From: Zhengitettix transpicula
Lineage: Eukaryota; Arthropoda; Insecta; Orthoptera; Tetrigidae
Reading direction: 5' to 3'
Length of the DNA: 64,000 bases
NCBI GenBank assembly: GCA_037074705.1
Contig: CM073594.1
Span: 58,524,509-58,588,508, forward strand
Shown piece after piece: positions 11,973 to 23,332 of this stretch (position 1 is its first letter; each line of letters starts with the position of its first letter). The notes beneath the pieces are model-generated. The model worked only from the letters and a program-made list of their open reading frames with translations, had not been told where the DNA came from and did not search any database. Made by a program: the position numbers and the translations under genes.

Positions 11973-13168
11973 GGTCTAGTATAAAATCCGGACACACACT
12001 TGTCCGATGCACGTTTTCCCGGCAAAAATATCCCGATTGGCGCCTGAATGTACATTATCCAGATTGACGTTTTCCCGAAAGGAGGGTTTTTACGATATAA
12101 AAAATAATAAAAATATTGTAAATCTCATTGTAAATTAAGTTATTCATTAATGGGTGGAACAATTTCAACCAAACTTTGCACTCGTATCACTTAAGATCCA
12201 GGAACAACCCTGCGGAATTAAGATAACTCTATCATCACTATGGGAGGGGGTAGAAGGGGGTGGAATTTTCACAATACAAAATATAATATTGACAGGGTCG
12301 GTCAGATTCATAATGCCACTCTATGGTTTTAGTGTCGTGTTTTATCCCCTAAAGAAAAGAGGACAGGTATGAGGTGGGGTGAAAGGGGGTGACAAAAAAA
12401 TTGCAATAACTACCAAGCTTGGTGTCGAATACAGTGTTTTAACAGTGGCTGAGTTTATTTATAGCATTCCAGCAGGGTTAAGTTTAATAAACCCTGATGG
12501 CCTATGAAAATAATTAGGAATAAATATAATATCAATAATAACAAATTTAGTCATATATTTGTCAATAAATTTCGCTTCAAATCTTAAACACATTATAACG
12601 AAACAGATGATGGATTTTTTATTATCATATATTACAAGAAAAATTAATATCGGAACAAAATAAAGGTGGCTTATTGTTGTACGTCAAGTTACAATACAAC
12701 AACAAATGATCGCAGACTGAGTTGTTGCCTACTTAAGTAAAGTTAGACATAGCACCAACATTACATAATATTGAATGCAGTCCTGACGAAATTCGACACT
12801 AAAAGCATAGATATTGGCATTATGAATTTGAGCGACCCCTTAAACTATTTATTTGGCGCCAGTACAGGCAGTTATCGCATATTTTGTATTGTGAAAATGC
12901 CACCCTCTTTTACTCCCGCCCATAGTGGTGCTACAGTTATCTTAATTCCGCAGGGTTGTTCCTGGTTCTTAAGTGATACGTGTACAAAGTTTGGTTGAAA
13001 TTGTTCCACGCATTAATGAATAATTTAATTTACAATGTGTTTTAAAATATTTTTATTATGCTTTATATCGTAAAAAAAATCACATTTCGGGAAAATGATC
13101 CATCGGGAAAATGACCAGTCGGGAAAACGTGCATCGGGAAAATGTGTGTCGGGATTTTGTACTAGACC
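11973..13168. mobile_element. Foldback DNA element with about 375-bp terminal inverted repeats
   Basis: The left arm (11973-12345) and right arm (12791-13168) are extended reverse complements. Both start GGTCTAGTA-AAAATCC, and both contain GTGGAACAATTTCAACCAAA and CCCTGCGGAATTAAGATAAC; the inner end is a TTTTAGTGTCG word. The right arm holds a tandem CGGGAAAA array; the left arm keeps only degenerate versions. The 450-bp centre has no transposase. Open frames at 12154-12372 and 12771-12998 lie inside the arms and are not genes. I could not find a clear target-site duplication, so the superfamily is open. Confidence 0.8.
13087..13163. repeat. Subterminal tandem repeats, TCGGGAAAAtg unit
   Basis: Five consecutive 15-16 bp units start with TCGGGAAAA, or TCGGGATTTT in the last, just inside the right end of the foldback element. 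Such arrays in other DNA transposons bind transposase; that role is inferred here. Confidence 0.75.
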
Positions 13169-13199
13169 ACATAATAAACCGTCTTCACGGTTACCACAT

Positions 13200-13795
13200 A
13201 ATTGTAATTATTTATTTCCATTGATGGTTTAAACGTCAAAAATTTTGTCAGACTAAAAAAAGAGAGAAATAACTTCGTTTACCAAACGAACCCGGTCTTT
13301 CGATTTCGTTTTTTTTTGTTTTCTGTGATATTTGTGGGATGTATCGGAGTTGCCCGAGGCCGTCCTGCCTCTGCTGCTGATAAATTGGAGTGTATGTAAG
13401 CTCCGAAGCGCCGCGAGACAGGCAGAGGTCGTAAACCGTTGTGCAGGTGCTCCCAGCTTCTTCTTCATAACAAACACAAAGAACACTCCGTTTATCGCTA
13501 TGCACGCCTTATCACAGGCCATATGCAACAATACAGAAGCTTCGTCGTCGGAAACGCTGGATCTAATAAAGCTTTCATTTTACTACACCACATTCACCGA
13601 AGGCTTCGGACCGGCTTGTAACATTTTTCATAACATGATAATAACAACTTCTGCACATTCTTTACCTACTAGTGAACCCACACAAACAGAAGAGAACACA
13701 ACATATCCTTCAAAATTGTTTGTAAAAATCCAATATACAATAATTATTAGTTTCATCGTCATTTTGCACTGATACCAGCTAAAACCCCAATTGTA
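13200..13795 (+). other. Longest open frame in the window (146 codons), unrecognised
   Basis: The frame at 13332-13772 opens at TTG; the first ATG-type Met is near residue 57. The middle is hydrophilic, with a Ser/Thr-rich stretch, and the C-terminal 20 residues are hydrophobic. Opposed frames on the minus strand (13248-13531) overlap a GC-richer patch. There is no conserved motif and no codon signature. The segment is wedged between a foldback element and a Helitron, so a mobile-element remnant is as likely as an exon. Confidence 0.15.
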
Positions 13796-13807
13796 ATTTA
13801 TTATAAC

Positions 13808-14638
13808 AACTAGATGACCCGGCGAACTTCGTACCTAAAATAATGAAGTTCAATAAGTGTACAAATAAAATTAAAAGTATTATAATTACATTGAAATGGC
13901 TCAGGTGGCGGAGTCAATAATGACAATTTCAGTTTTCCACTGAGACAGCACAATCCAGGCGTTTCTCCAGCAAACTTCAATGCACCGCAATGGTCGCACA
14001 CAATCTCAATTGGGCCAATTCGAACAAAAGAATGCAAGCTATAGTCTATTGTGCCATAGTATTGAAACGCTACTCGATTCAAATAAACACTTGAATCATT
14101 TAGAAGATTATCAAGTTGTTGATCTGTGGCTTAAACTCGACGATTTCTCATTGCCAATTGAGCCGTTTGACGTGCTGCCTGTCTTTGTTCTTGTGTTTGT
14201 GAAGCACGAAGCCGGGTCATACTAACGCAGCACTTTTCTCGTGCAATTTCTTTTCATCTGCAGTGGATTTATTTGCAATATTTCTAAGTGCATTACAGCT
14301 TTATTGAGAAAGATTCGATTGTAAATAACACTGAACAACATAACCTTTACAATATCCATTTCAATAACATCAATCAAACTTAAATAAAAGGACCGCGCAT
14401 CTGCATCAGCTGCAAAAAGATATTGCACACAACGCCATCTACTGGCATTACCGGAACTAGCATACAACACCATCAGAGAATTTTCTTCATAATTTTTATT
14501 TTGCTGAATTTTTCCGATGTTTTAGTAGTTATTTGGGGCGGAGACAAATCCAAAAAATCAAAAATCATCAAAATAGGTTCAGCCGTTCCAGATTTATAAA
14601 TGGTGTAACTAACCCGACTTTGTTTTATAGATATTGTA
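13808..14638 (-). mobile_element. Helitron remnant with coding sequence
   Basis: Read on the minus strand, it starts A|TCTATAAAACAAAG, where the leading A is host, and ends CCGGGTCATCTAG|T. These are the 5' TC and 3' CTAG ends of a Helitron inserted between A and T. The 5' part contains the insect-Helitron-like words CTGGAACGGCTGAACC and GTTAGTTACACC. The inside carries a fragment of the Helitron protein. Roughly 830 bp is far shorter than an autonomous Helitron, so the Rep catalytic part and the helicase are deleted. Confidence 0.8.
13850..14211 (-). pseudogene. Helitron replication protein, N-terminal fragment
   Basis: Helitron proteins catalyse rolling-circle transposition through a HUH endonuclease and a helicase. 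Only the region upstream of the endonuclease survives here. It starts at an ATG near 14220 with an Arg/Gln/Ala-rich charged stretch (MTRLRASQTQEQRQAARQ). One in-frame TAA follows, then the family's Cys-rich motif: C-D-H-C-G-A-L-K-F, about eight residues, C-C, then a GKLKL stretch and PPPEPF. The Cys spacing and the ALKF/GKxKL words are typical of insect Helitrons. The frame runs into the 3' end of the element, so no HUH or Walker motif is present and the piece cannot be active. Confidence 0.75.
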
Positions 14639-14724
14639 ATACTAATTAGAGGCCAGTAATGATTTTAATAACTGGATTGTTAGCGGTACCAATTTTTCAA
14701 AGACGACAATGGGTGGAATAGCTT

Positions 14725-15358
14725 TGTTGTGAATCGCTAGCACTGTCTGAAAGCAGTTGGTCGGTTGTTGCGGTCGCGTGAGGAAATCAGAATATGGGAG
14801 CGGAGAACGAACAGTGTGGCCAGAGTTTCAATTCAACCGAGAAAGTTACAAGATTTTTTAGAATCCAAGTGTAAAGTTTTAACAGCGAGATACTTTGTGA
14901 AAAACTGCAAAAAGTAATCAAATATTTAGCGCCACATTAAGATTCCTACGCGTACTGAGATTATCATCATTTTCCACATAAAGACAATGTGTAACAATAT
15001 GTCTGATTAATAATCCGGAGGTGCAGCAGATCCAGTTCCCGGAGGAAAATTCAATAACTACGACTGTGTGTTTGACAATCAAGTGTAGAGTCAGTGATTC
15101 ATGACCGTTTTATGTAAATTGTGAGCCCGAGCCCAGGAATCTAAGTCTGGTACCAGCCGAACATTTTGTAAGTAGAAGCCAAGTTATCTAAGTTTGTAAA
15201 CGATAGTTAAACGTATTCGTCAGATTTCGTTCGTCTCGTTTTGGTTTTGATTGTTAATTTCTTAATTTATAAATTCTATGATTCTAACGTAAATACAAAT
15301 GTTGCTCTTTACTTATCAAGCCCAGGTAAACGACCCTGAAAGAAGAGTTATCAATCAT
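14725..15358 (+). repeat. 5' LTR of a truncated LTR retrotransposon
   Basis: It ends TCAATCA a few bases before a canonical primer-binding site. It shares blocks GGTACCAG, GTAGAA, TTTGTAAAC and GTCAGATTTC with the LTR-like sequences at 6.1 and 32.8 kb. The left end is uncertain; it is placed at a TGTTGTGAATC word. No gag or pol frame follows. Confidence 0.55.
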
Positions 15359-15362
15359 ATTT

Positions 15363-15380
15363 TGGCGCCCAACGTGGGGC
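15363..15380 (+). other. Retroelement primer-binding site
   Basis: TGGCGCCCAACGTGGGGC directly after the LTR is the form of tRNA primer-binding site seen in many gypsy-like elements. It would prime minus-strand synthesis. It fixes the orientation as plus. Confidence 0.75.
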
Positions 15381-15421
15381 AATTCATTTGTTGATTTATC
15401 ACTTATAATTAATCTTTAAAT

Positions 15422-15448
15422 ATTGGCAACTCAACGTGGGCCGATTCA
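15422..15448 (+). repeat. Diverged second PBS-like copy
   Basis: TTGGCAACTCAACGTGGGCC followed by GATTCAATT parallels TTGGCGCCCAACGTGGGGC followed by AATTCATT 60 bp upstream. It is probably a local duplication of the leader. Confidence 0.5.
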
Positions 15449-15474
15449 ATTAATCCCCTGTCAATTATTACAAT

Positions 15475-15483
15475 ATCTATCTA

Positions 15484-15521
<38 letters not shown>
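15475..15521. repeat. (ATCT)n-(AT)n microsatellite
   Basis: A few ATCT units run into about 18 AT units. Confidence 0.9.
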
Positions 15522-15523
<2 letters not shown>

Positions 15524-16740
15524 AATGTTTTTTGGGTTGCTTATTACAATTTTTTGGTCAATAAGTAAATTAAGCTCTACAAATGAAAATCGATATCTAC
15601 ACTATCTTTTCGATATTGCTCCAACCAGAAAGTTGTGCTTCCTCAACCTCACGTTCCCCGTTTAATCTCTTTCGGTAGTAGATGCGGTGTCACGTGATTA
15701 ATTTTCTGAAAGCATATTAACTAACTTGGGTGCAAAGGTGAATAAGGGTGGGTACGGATTTACGACCTTGAAAAGCCCGTAAATCTCTGGGTGATGCCGG
15801 AGACTATCCAAAGTGTTTGCGGTGCGAAAGTGATAGGCTCCTCGAAAATATTTCCCACCTCCCTATCAAGTTTGCCTATTATATTTGTATAGCGCTTAAT
15901 TAATGTTGAAGTTTGGCAATTAGTGAAGTAACTACTAAATCACGGTGTTGAGGTGGAGGACTCTCTAAATATCACCTCCGTGTCCCCCTTGTCCTCGCCG
16001 CATCTCGCAACCTCACTCCTAGCTCTGGGGAAATCACTCTCTTCCAGTAAGGAATGTTTAACTTCAACTTTCAACAGTTTAGTTAAACTCTTTACGTTCC
16101 CCGAAATTCCCAAATGTTTAATTTGCGTGTTTTTTTTCTTTTAAAAAGTCAACAATCTTGTAATTACATACATATTTGTCACGGAAACTTTCGAAGTTCG
16201 AACAATCTTTTCTCCTCTAACTTTATATACACGTTATCGATTGAAAAATAGTGTTCCGATTTCGTTGAACAGTGTCGTAAGATACCTAGAAGTGCCGGCC
16301 GATATATTTCAGAATGCCATGATGAGTTTGTTATTGGAGTCATATAAACATTGTGTTGCGTCACTTCATTAATTGTAACGTTCATGTTTTAATATAAAAT
16401 TTAGCATTTCCCTCCCAGCCTTCGAAATAAGTTCTCTGGGTTTGAGACCAGCTTCACCCGCGATGTTATACATCGTTTCTACATATTTGCAACCAAAATT
16501 TTATTTTTCTATTTTTTTTTCCTGTCTTAAGTTTTGTTAACACCTAAAGTTATCTACTGGGGATACTAGAAAGATAATAGTACGAAGTTATAATTTATTA
16601 TAAGTGAACAATATCTGACAGTTTATAAAGTATAAAAAATGAAATATGGCCAAAGAACTTTGAATAAATTTATTTACTGAATTAATTGAAAGTTACTTGA
16701 AAAATTTAATAAATTGCTTTTGACAAATATAATTAAAGTA
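15522..16740. other. Unassigned, possibly old retroelement interior
   Basis: It follows the LTR, PBS and microsatellite, so it may once have been element interior, but no gag, protease, RT, RNase H or integrase motif is visible. It has a GC-richer patch at 15.63-16.12 kb. The frames at 15953-16144 and 16179-16385 are unrecognised. Confidence 0.3.
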
Positions 16741-16743
16741 AAA

Positions 16744-16785
16744 CACAACGTTTCTTCCCTATAATTTGGAACTCTTCAGCTGTTA
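16744..16785 (-). repeat. CTGAAGAG...GAAACGTTGTG module
   Basis: The minus strand reads AGCTGAAGAGTTCC, a short loop, GGGAA, then GAAACGTTGTGTT. It has the same order and spacing as the family A hairpin but different flanks. Confidence 0.4.
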
Positions 16786-17280
16786 TGTATGATAAAGAAA
16801 CACGTTAAAATTAATTCCGAATATCTAATTTAGACGACTTCCTTGGCTTAAAAAAATTTCATATCTGTTATCGACATTTTCTTTTATATTTTTGTATCTT
16901 TTTAAAATATTTATAATCCTCTCTTTCTCTTTATATGATCATATTTATGTATTTTCGCATTTAAGATTTTATATTTTAACGTATTTTCCTATTAGAGTAC
17001 CTTATTGGTGTATTTTCGTGGCTACTGATTCTACACTTTCACTGGTATTTTAGTTTCAGCAAAGGACTAATAAATTCAATAAATCAAAACATACATATTT
17101 TTATGTTGAACTTGGCTTAAGTATTTATAAATTGGATAAATATGAAACTCAGCAGCAGATATTTTATTGACTTCTACAAAATACTTAACTGTAGTAGCTG
17201 AAGATAAGTTACACGTTAGAAAAATAAACTGAATACCTGAAAACTGTTTTAAACATTCTAAAATGTAATAAAACTATTTG

Positions 17281-17849
17281 TTTTAGGGTAACAGGCTACA
17301 TGAGGGTAAACCACATTGTGGCAACTCCCCTATAATAGCATAGGGAGGGATTTGAAAGGGGGGAGCGGAAGGGTATATGAAGGTAGCCAAAGGTTAACTA
17401 GGGCCCCCGGGCTATGGTTTAAGGATCCTACCCGGAAAATCGCCTAAAAGTGATGCAGGGAAACCCCTAGAAAAACCTGTATCAGGTAGGGCATTTGGTA
17501 CTTGTTCCACGCCCTTCCGATGGCGGGAGAGGGGTTAGCTATGGGTTCGCAGCTTTCCCCTCGCCGTGCCTTGACCGGTTTAGGAGGCAGCTGGCTGACT
17601 ATTCCAATACGAATAGCGGACAACTCTTACCGTACGCCCAAGGTCTGAGACCCCGGAACATACACCTCTCAAAACAGGCCGAGGTGCCTCGGCATGTGGG
17701 AACCTTATATTCTAGGGTTTCCCTGCATCACTTTAAGGTGAATGACGGGTAGGATCCTTAAACTATATCCTGGGGGCCCTAGTTAACCCTTGGCTTAAAG
17801 GGAAGTTGCCACCATGTGGATTACTCTCATGTAGCCTGTTACCCTAAAA
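17281..17849. mobile_element. Foldback element FB, best copy
   Basis: Terminal inverted repeats start TTTTAGGGTAACAGGCTACA on both sides. The arms reach about 195 bp on the left (17281-17475) and 142 bp on the right (17708-17849), with a 55-bp gap in the right arm. Shared inner words are GGTTAACTAGGGCCCCC, TTTAAGGATCCTACCCG and AAAGTGATGCAGGGAAACC. The frame at 17495-17752 lies in the centre; related frames are readable in other copies but match no transposase. It is a non-autonomous DNA element of unknown superfamily. Confidence 0.8.
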
Positions 17850-19165
17850 AAAATTCCGAATAAGACCTTATAGCTGCGAGGGTAAACCACAGTTTCTGTC
17901 ACGAGACTCGCTGCCATTTTGAAATACTGTAGTGTAATTGTTGGTAGTACTTCAGTCGCTGAATAAATGGATGTCACATACCCGTAACCACGGAAACATT
18001 GGCAGAGTCATGCGTTTTCGACACGTTTAAATTGAACCAGACGTGATTGGGTGTGAAGCATATTCAATGAATCGATTTGATCTACGAGGCTGTTTTCATT
18101 GTCGAATAGATGCTTCGCTTTAAAGTCAATCTATGTGAGCTGATCTCGCATATTGGCAACATCGAACTGTAATTGCATGGCCTGTCGATTAACTGTTGGG
18201 TGTTCAAACTATCTAAAATAGCTACACACGGCTACTGGGCCCTCTCTAAAATTAATTACTGGAGCTGCGTAATTGAAAATGTAAAGTTCAAATATTTTGA
18301 ACAGTCCGTTTCCGCCTCTCATCTTGTAATCCTGTGTTCTTACACTATGTAAGCCCGTGTGGATGTTACTGGATTACACGTTGGTGTAAGTTCAAAAGTC
18401 TTAATTCTAAATAACATACTTTTACGACCAAACGTGTCGAGTAATGAAGAGATAAAAGGTGTCGATAAGTGTCTCTGCGATGTAACCCGAGCTCCTACGA
18501 TATAATGTTATATTACGTAATTTCTTAATTACAATACATGAATTCTAATTTCTAAAGGAACGGAAGTGTTATGTTCTAAACGTTTGGGACACTATATTAT
18601 AGATTTATTAGTTATAATAGAAGTACCTTTTGCAATATTATGAACAACAACAAAAAAAAGAAATAAAGCATAAAAGCTATTTTTAATTTCGTACCCACTT
18701 AAGTTTTTCAAAATAATATTATTATTCATTTTCATAATTATTTTAATAAATTTAAAATAGGTTCAATAAATCCTCCCCTCATTTTCTCTCTCGCTATCTC
18801 TTTTCTCTCTCTCTCTCTTACTTTCTCTCAATATATTTTTTTCCATGTATCTATCTCTATCTTTTTCGCTGCTTCCTCCCTTCTGTTTCTCTCTATGTAT
18901 TAATACATTTTAGATTTTAGTTTAGTTTCTTTTGTTTTAGTTTTAATAATATTTTCCAAATTTGGTTTTATCGTTTTCACGTACTGAAAACGTTTTAATG
19001 TTTCTGGTACGAAACATGGCGCGTATGATAATGTCCGGTAATTTCAGTGTTAAGTGATTTAGTTCTTTGAGAGTTTTCAGTTTTCTTATTTACTTTACTA
19101 TATAACAGAGGAATATCTGACTTGTATTCAGTTTACATTTACCATTGCTGCCTCACGAGTCCTAA
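17850..19165. other. No gene; pyrimidine-rich tract near 18.8 kb
   Basis: 18.0-18.5 kb is of balanced composition without a readable frame. A CT-rich low-complexity tract (18776-18900) contains CTCTCTCTCT runs. Confidence 0.45.
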
Positions 19166-19170
19166 AATTA

Positions 19171-19303
19171 GGCCATAGTTTAATGGTTACAGTAAACTGT
19201 AGGTAGATAGAGTTGGCCTAAACGGAGATGGTACCGAATTGTAGCTCATTGATTACAGCCCCTACGTAGGCGACGTGGACCGTGGTTCGATTCCCATCTC
19301 ACT
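19171..19303 (+). repeat. tRNA-like SINE with two A-box-like words
   Basis: A first A-box-like word (TAGTTTAATGG, 19176-19186) is followed by a second (TAGCTCATTGA, 19242-19252). A B box (GGTTCGATTCC, 19284-19294) lies at normal tRNA distance from the second. Bases GGAGATG and CATCTC could pair around the second unit, but there are about eight bases too many before its A box. It is a dimeric or rearranged tRNA-derived element, not a functional tRNA. Confidence 0.45.
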
Positions 19304-22300
19304 TCAAAATTAAAAATTATTACAAAACTTCATAGCTGAGATTTAGGATAAAAAGTTCTAATATTAATCTATAAATTCACGCATAACGATATATTATTTT
19401 TATTATTTAAATTTATTTACTAATTAATGCTAGAATCGGTTCATAAAGTTATATATCTTAATTTAAACAATAACTTCAAATATTCTTTGTTTTAAAATCA
19501 ATTAAATTGCATATATTTTTCGTCGATAATTATTACACGATTTTAATGAAGATGAATATTGAAATTACCGAAAAAAATCTCGTTAAAAATTTAAAATTAA
19601 TAAACGAATTTCCGTTGTAAACAAAATTAAATTTTTTGAGACTAGTTAAAATATTAAAAAGTACCTAAATAAACACTTGGAAATTTAATTAATTACAATT
19701 GGCTTTACAATTTAGGTCTAATTAACCCCACATCGTACAAATAAATAAATTGTTACTTAAAAATTTTCCTTTTTAGATATTTTTATGGTATACACCTTTT
19801 TAATAATTTTTGTTTGCTAAACGGATCATTACTTGAGTAATTTACTATTTTGGCTCTTAAATTTACACATATGTAATGGGTAACTAAATGTCGCTTATCA
19901 GCGTGTCTGAATATTTTTTTCTTTAAGCGTGTTGCATTGTACGTTCAAGTTTAATTTTTAAAATTACGCTATACGCAGATGTATAACGAGAGTATATCTC
20001 GTTGAGAAATGTATTCTTTCTCTGCGGCCATTCGAAGCATCCGACAAACTGAAGTCTTGTGATTCCTGTGTATAGTTCATGTGGAATTCCATCCGGCCAG
20101 AGCTTGGTCTAGCGTAAAATTTGAAAGTGAGTAGGCGGATGGAATGTACGCCTTGCGTGTATATGCGGGATAATACGGAATATTCTGACCGCAACAGTTA
20201 TACTTCATGACTAGGAAAACAGAGATTTGTTAATAATAGTTCTACATATAATAAAAGTAAATAAACAAGTGATAGCTACCAAATATTTTTACTGGTTTTA
20301 AAGGAGGCAATATTCATAAGTTACACCTACTTCGAAGGTTACTTAAAATTATTTGCGCGTGTGGAGGAAACAGTTTTCAGAATTGTTAAAGTGTTGATGC
20401 AGTTCGAAAGGACCAATATTTTTATAATGATATAATTTAGCTTCAGTTTCAGTTTAACTATATATTTCTTTGAATTTTACAGGAGTCTTTCGAATGTATT
20501 TATCTAAAATACATAATTGAAACAATGAATTAATTTAAATTCTTAAAAACATCAGTCCTCAGTTAATTTAAATTTATTCAAAAATATTAATTTGAAATGC
20601 GTTCGGCGAAATTTCAGCCCTTCCGTTAACTGGAAAAATATTATACATATTTAATATTTCACAGTGAATATTCTAGAATGATTTATATTGATAGAAAATA
20701 TTTATTTGGTATCTTGTATTAACAGTAATTTCATGGAACAAGCAATTGAATAAACAGTATATATTACCAAAATGGATATTAATCTCTTTCATCAAAATTG
20801 TTTAAGATAAATTTTTTTCGATCCCTCATTTGTATTAATTAATATTGGGTCTATATTTAAATTAAAATAAAGCTGATTTAATTACAAACAATTTACTTTT
20901 GTTAATTTCCTTATGAAAAATAGAAACGTTTTAAAAATTTCTGAACTCGATGTTTTGATTATTGAATAATAATTGAATATTACTAGAATAATAATATTCT
21001 AGTTTGAAAAGAAGTAGTGTTTTTTTCACCCTAAGTTAATAAGTCGAAAAAACTGTCTTACTAAAAGTTTCAACATGTATTTATGCAAAATTAAGTAATT
21101 CAAGGAGCCTTCGGCTAAGGGAATTATCATCTTCTTGATCAGATTCAAAGTTTATATCTACTAAATTTTTCATGTTGAACTGCATCTAAATAAAATACTT
21201 TAATTAATTCTTCAGTCAAAACATTTGCTGCGTTTGCTCTTAGAACGACAATTGAATTTTTTAAAGTAAATACACGACCCTGTTAGTCAATTCTCGTTTT
21301 TGCTTTGCTTTTCAAACTTCAGTTAATCCATTAAGACATAAACGGCAGTCTTAGTTAATAATATGCTGCTTCGTTACTCTCCAAACTATTTTTAATTCAA
21401 TTCGTGACACGAGCTGACGCGATAAATCGAAGATAACAATCACTTGTATCCCAAAATTATGTCTGGCAAAAATTGAATAAAAATAAAATTGGTACATTTC
21501 TGCGTTTTGAGGCATTATATTATGTATGCACTGTTATTTGTTCCCACTTAGCATTTGTTTCGATTAAGCTTTATTATCTGCATATCGAATGGTGAAGTGC
21601 AATTTATTAATCCATATAAATTTTCAGTGAGTTTAATATTGGTGAGATTGAATAAAAGATTCTATAGAATAGGAATGTTATTCTAAGCCTTGGGAAAGAG
21701 AAGTAATAGGTGGGGTCTCGGGAGAAGCAGGAGGAAGAATTGTAGGAAGATATCTCTTCCGGGTTGTTTGCTACAATTCCCCAGCAGCTTTAAACAACGT
21801 TGATAAAATTTCCGAGGAGGGAGAACAAAGGCGTCTGACAGCCGATGAAAGACACAGTTACCCAAAAGGGACAACCGGTAGATATCTCTGGCTTCTTGCT
21901 GACAACTCGACGTTTTATTTGACTTCAATCTCATTCCTTCTTTCACATATGAAGGACTACATCCTAAAATTTTTGCTTGTCGTTCAGTTCATGCAGTCAA
22001 TTTAATATATTTCTTTCCCTGAACGAATTAATTACGAGAAATAACATTAGTAAGTGTAAAAGAGAACACATTTTTCGTTCACTGAAATGATAATTATGTC
22101 TTTGTTTACACCAGATTAAGATTAGGAAGTTCTATAATTTCCCCTCTTAACTACGTAGTGTAAAACATCATCGTTCGTATCTTGTATAGAGATGTAAGTA
22201 GAATCAATTTTGCAACATGGCTGCATAACAATATAATCAACAAATATTAAACAAATATTTCAGAAAAATGTAATAATAAAGTAAAAATTAATTAAACCAA

Positions 22301-23332
22301 TTTAAGTTAAGTAAATGCAAATTAGAGTTGCACGAAAAACAAGAAAATATTTTTTCAATGCGACATAACCAGTAACAGAATTCTTAACGCGAAAATTAAA
22401 CACATAATCGTCATTTTTTATAAATATGGAGTATTTTTACGTATTAACCAATACGACAAGCCGTTGTAATCTGTTTTGAAAAGTATTACATTTTTTATGT
22501 TTTTTTTATAAGCGTTAAGTACACTAAATAGAATATTAACATAACGAAGTAGCTGAATAAACAGGTAAAATAATGCGATATGTGCCACGTAACGCAAATT
22601 AACATAAATTTAGGAGACTTAAAACAAAAAATCTCATCATCTACACCTGAGGAAAGAAACAGTTTCCAGAAATATTTTATCACCTTATTATTCCCGTTTA
22701 TTTAGCTTCCTTATTATCTTTTAAACTATTACTGACATTTTTACATTGTCTACACTATTTTTCACAAATATTGCTGGACTAATTAATCCCTTCCCGTCCA
22801 CTTTGATTTATATGAAAAAGGTTTTCCAACTCTCAGGAACTGATTTTTCAATTTTGAATTATCCCACATGGATGACTGTTATTGTAAAAAACCCGTACAT
22901 ATTTCCTGGAAAACTGTACTTTCAAATTAATTTTTACATTACAAGTGAATTGAACAGTAACAAACTGATACATATTTTATTTTATAATTAATTAACGTAA
23001 AAATGATTATTTTTATTTTGTGTTATACATTAATTAACTGAGTGTAGTGAGTCTCATTTTAATTTTTAATTCACAAGGAGCGAGAAACAAAAGGAACATT
23101 TTTTCCTTTTTTTTACAGAAAATTTACGTTTTTTATACTGACATTGCGATACACAAAGATGTTTCCTTGACCGTCGTTTTAAGATTTTCTTGATGCACTA
23201 TATTCATATGTGTCTGTGAAATAAGTTTCTGGATACTTGTTCTACATAAACTTGTGGCTCCGTCGATGCCTTCAGATTCTGTACCTTGTAAATAAATTCT
23301 TTATATTTTTCCAATAATTTTTCCCCAATGAT
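19304..23332. other. 4 kb of AT-rich DNA without a recognisable gene
   Basis: Balanced-composition patches lie at 19.96-20.20 and 21.68-21.96 kb, each with a minus-strand frame (76 and 87 codons). Both are unrecognised; the second is a Leu/Pro-rich reading of a GGA-rich tract. The rest is AT-rich, with no repeats shared within the window that I could see. Confidence 0.45.

Noticed and set aside
13332..13772. Longest open frame (146 codons) as a gene
   Set aside because: Non-ATG opening, no motif, overlapping frames on the other strand, and position between two mobile elements; kept only as an unassigned feature.
15522..16740. Internal gag-pol of the LTR element at 14.7 kb
   Set aside because: No protease, RT, RNase H or integrase motif could be read in any frame.
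19240..19303. Functional tRNA gene
   Set aside because: The acceptor pairing requires about eight extra bases before the D arm.
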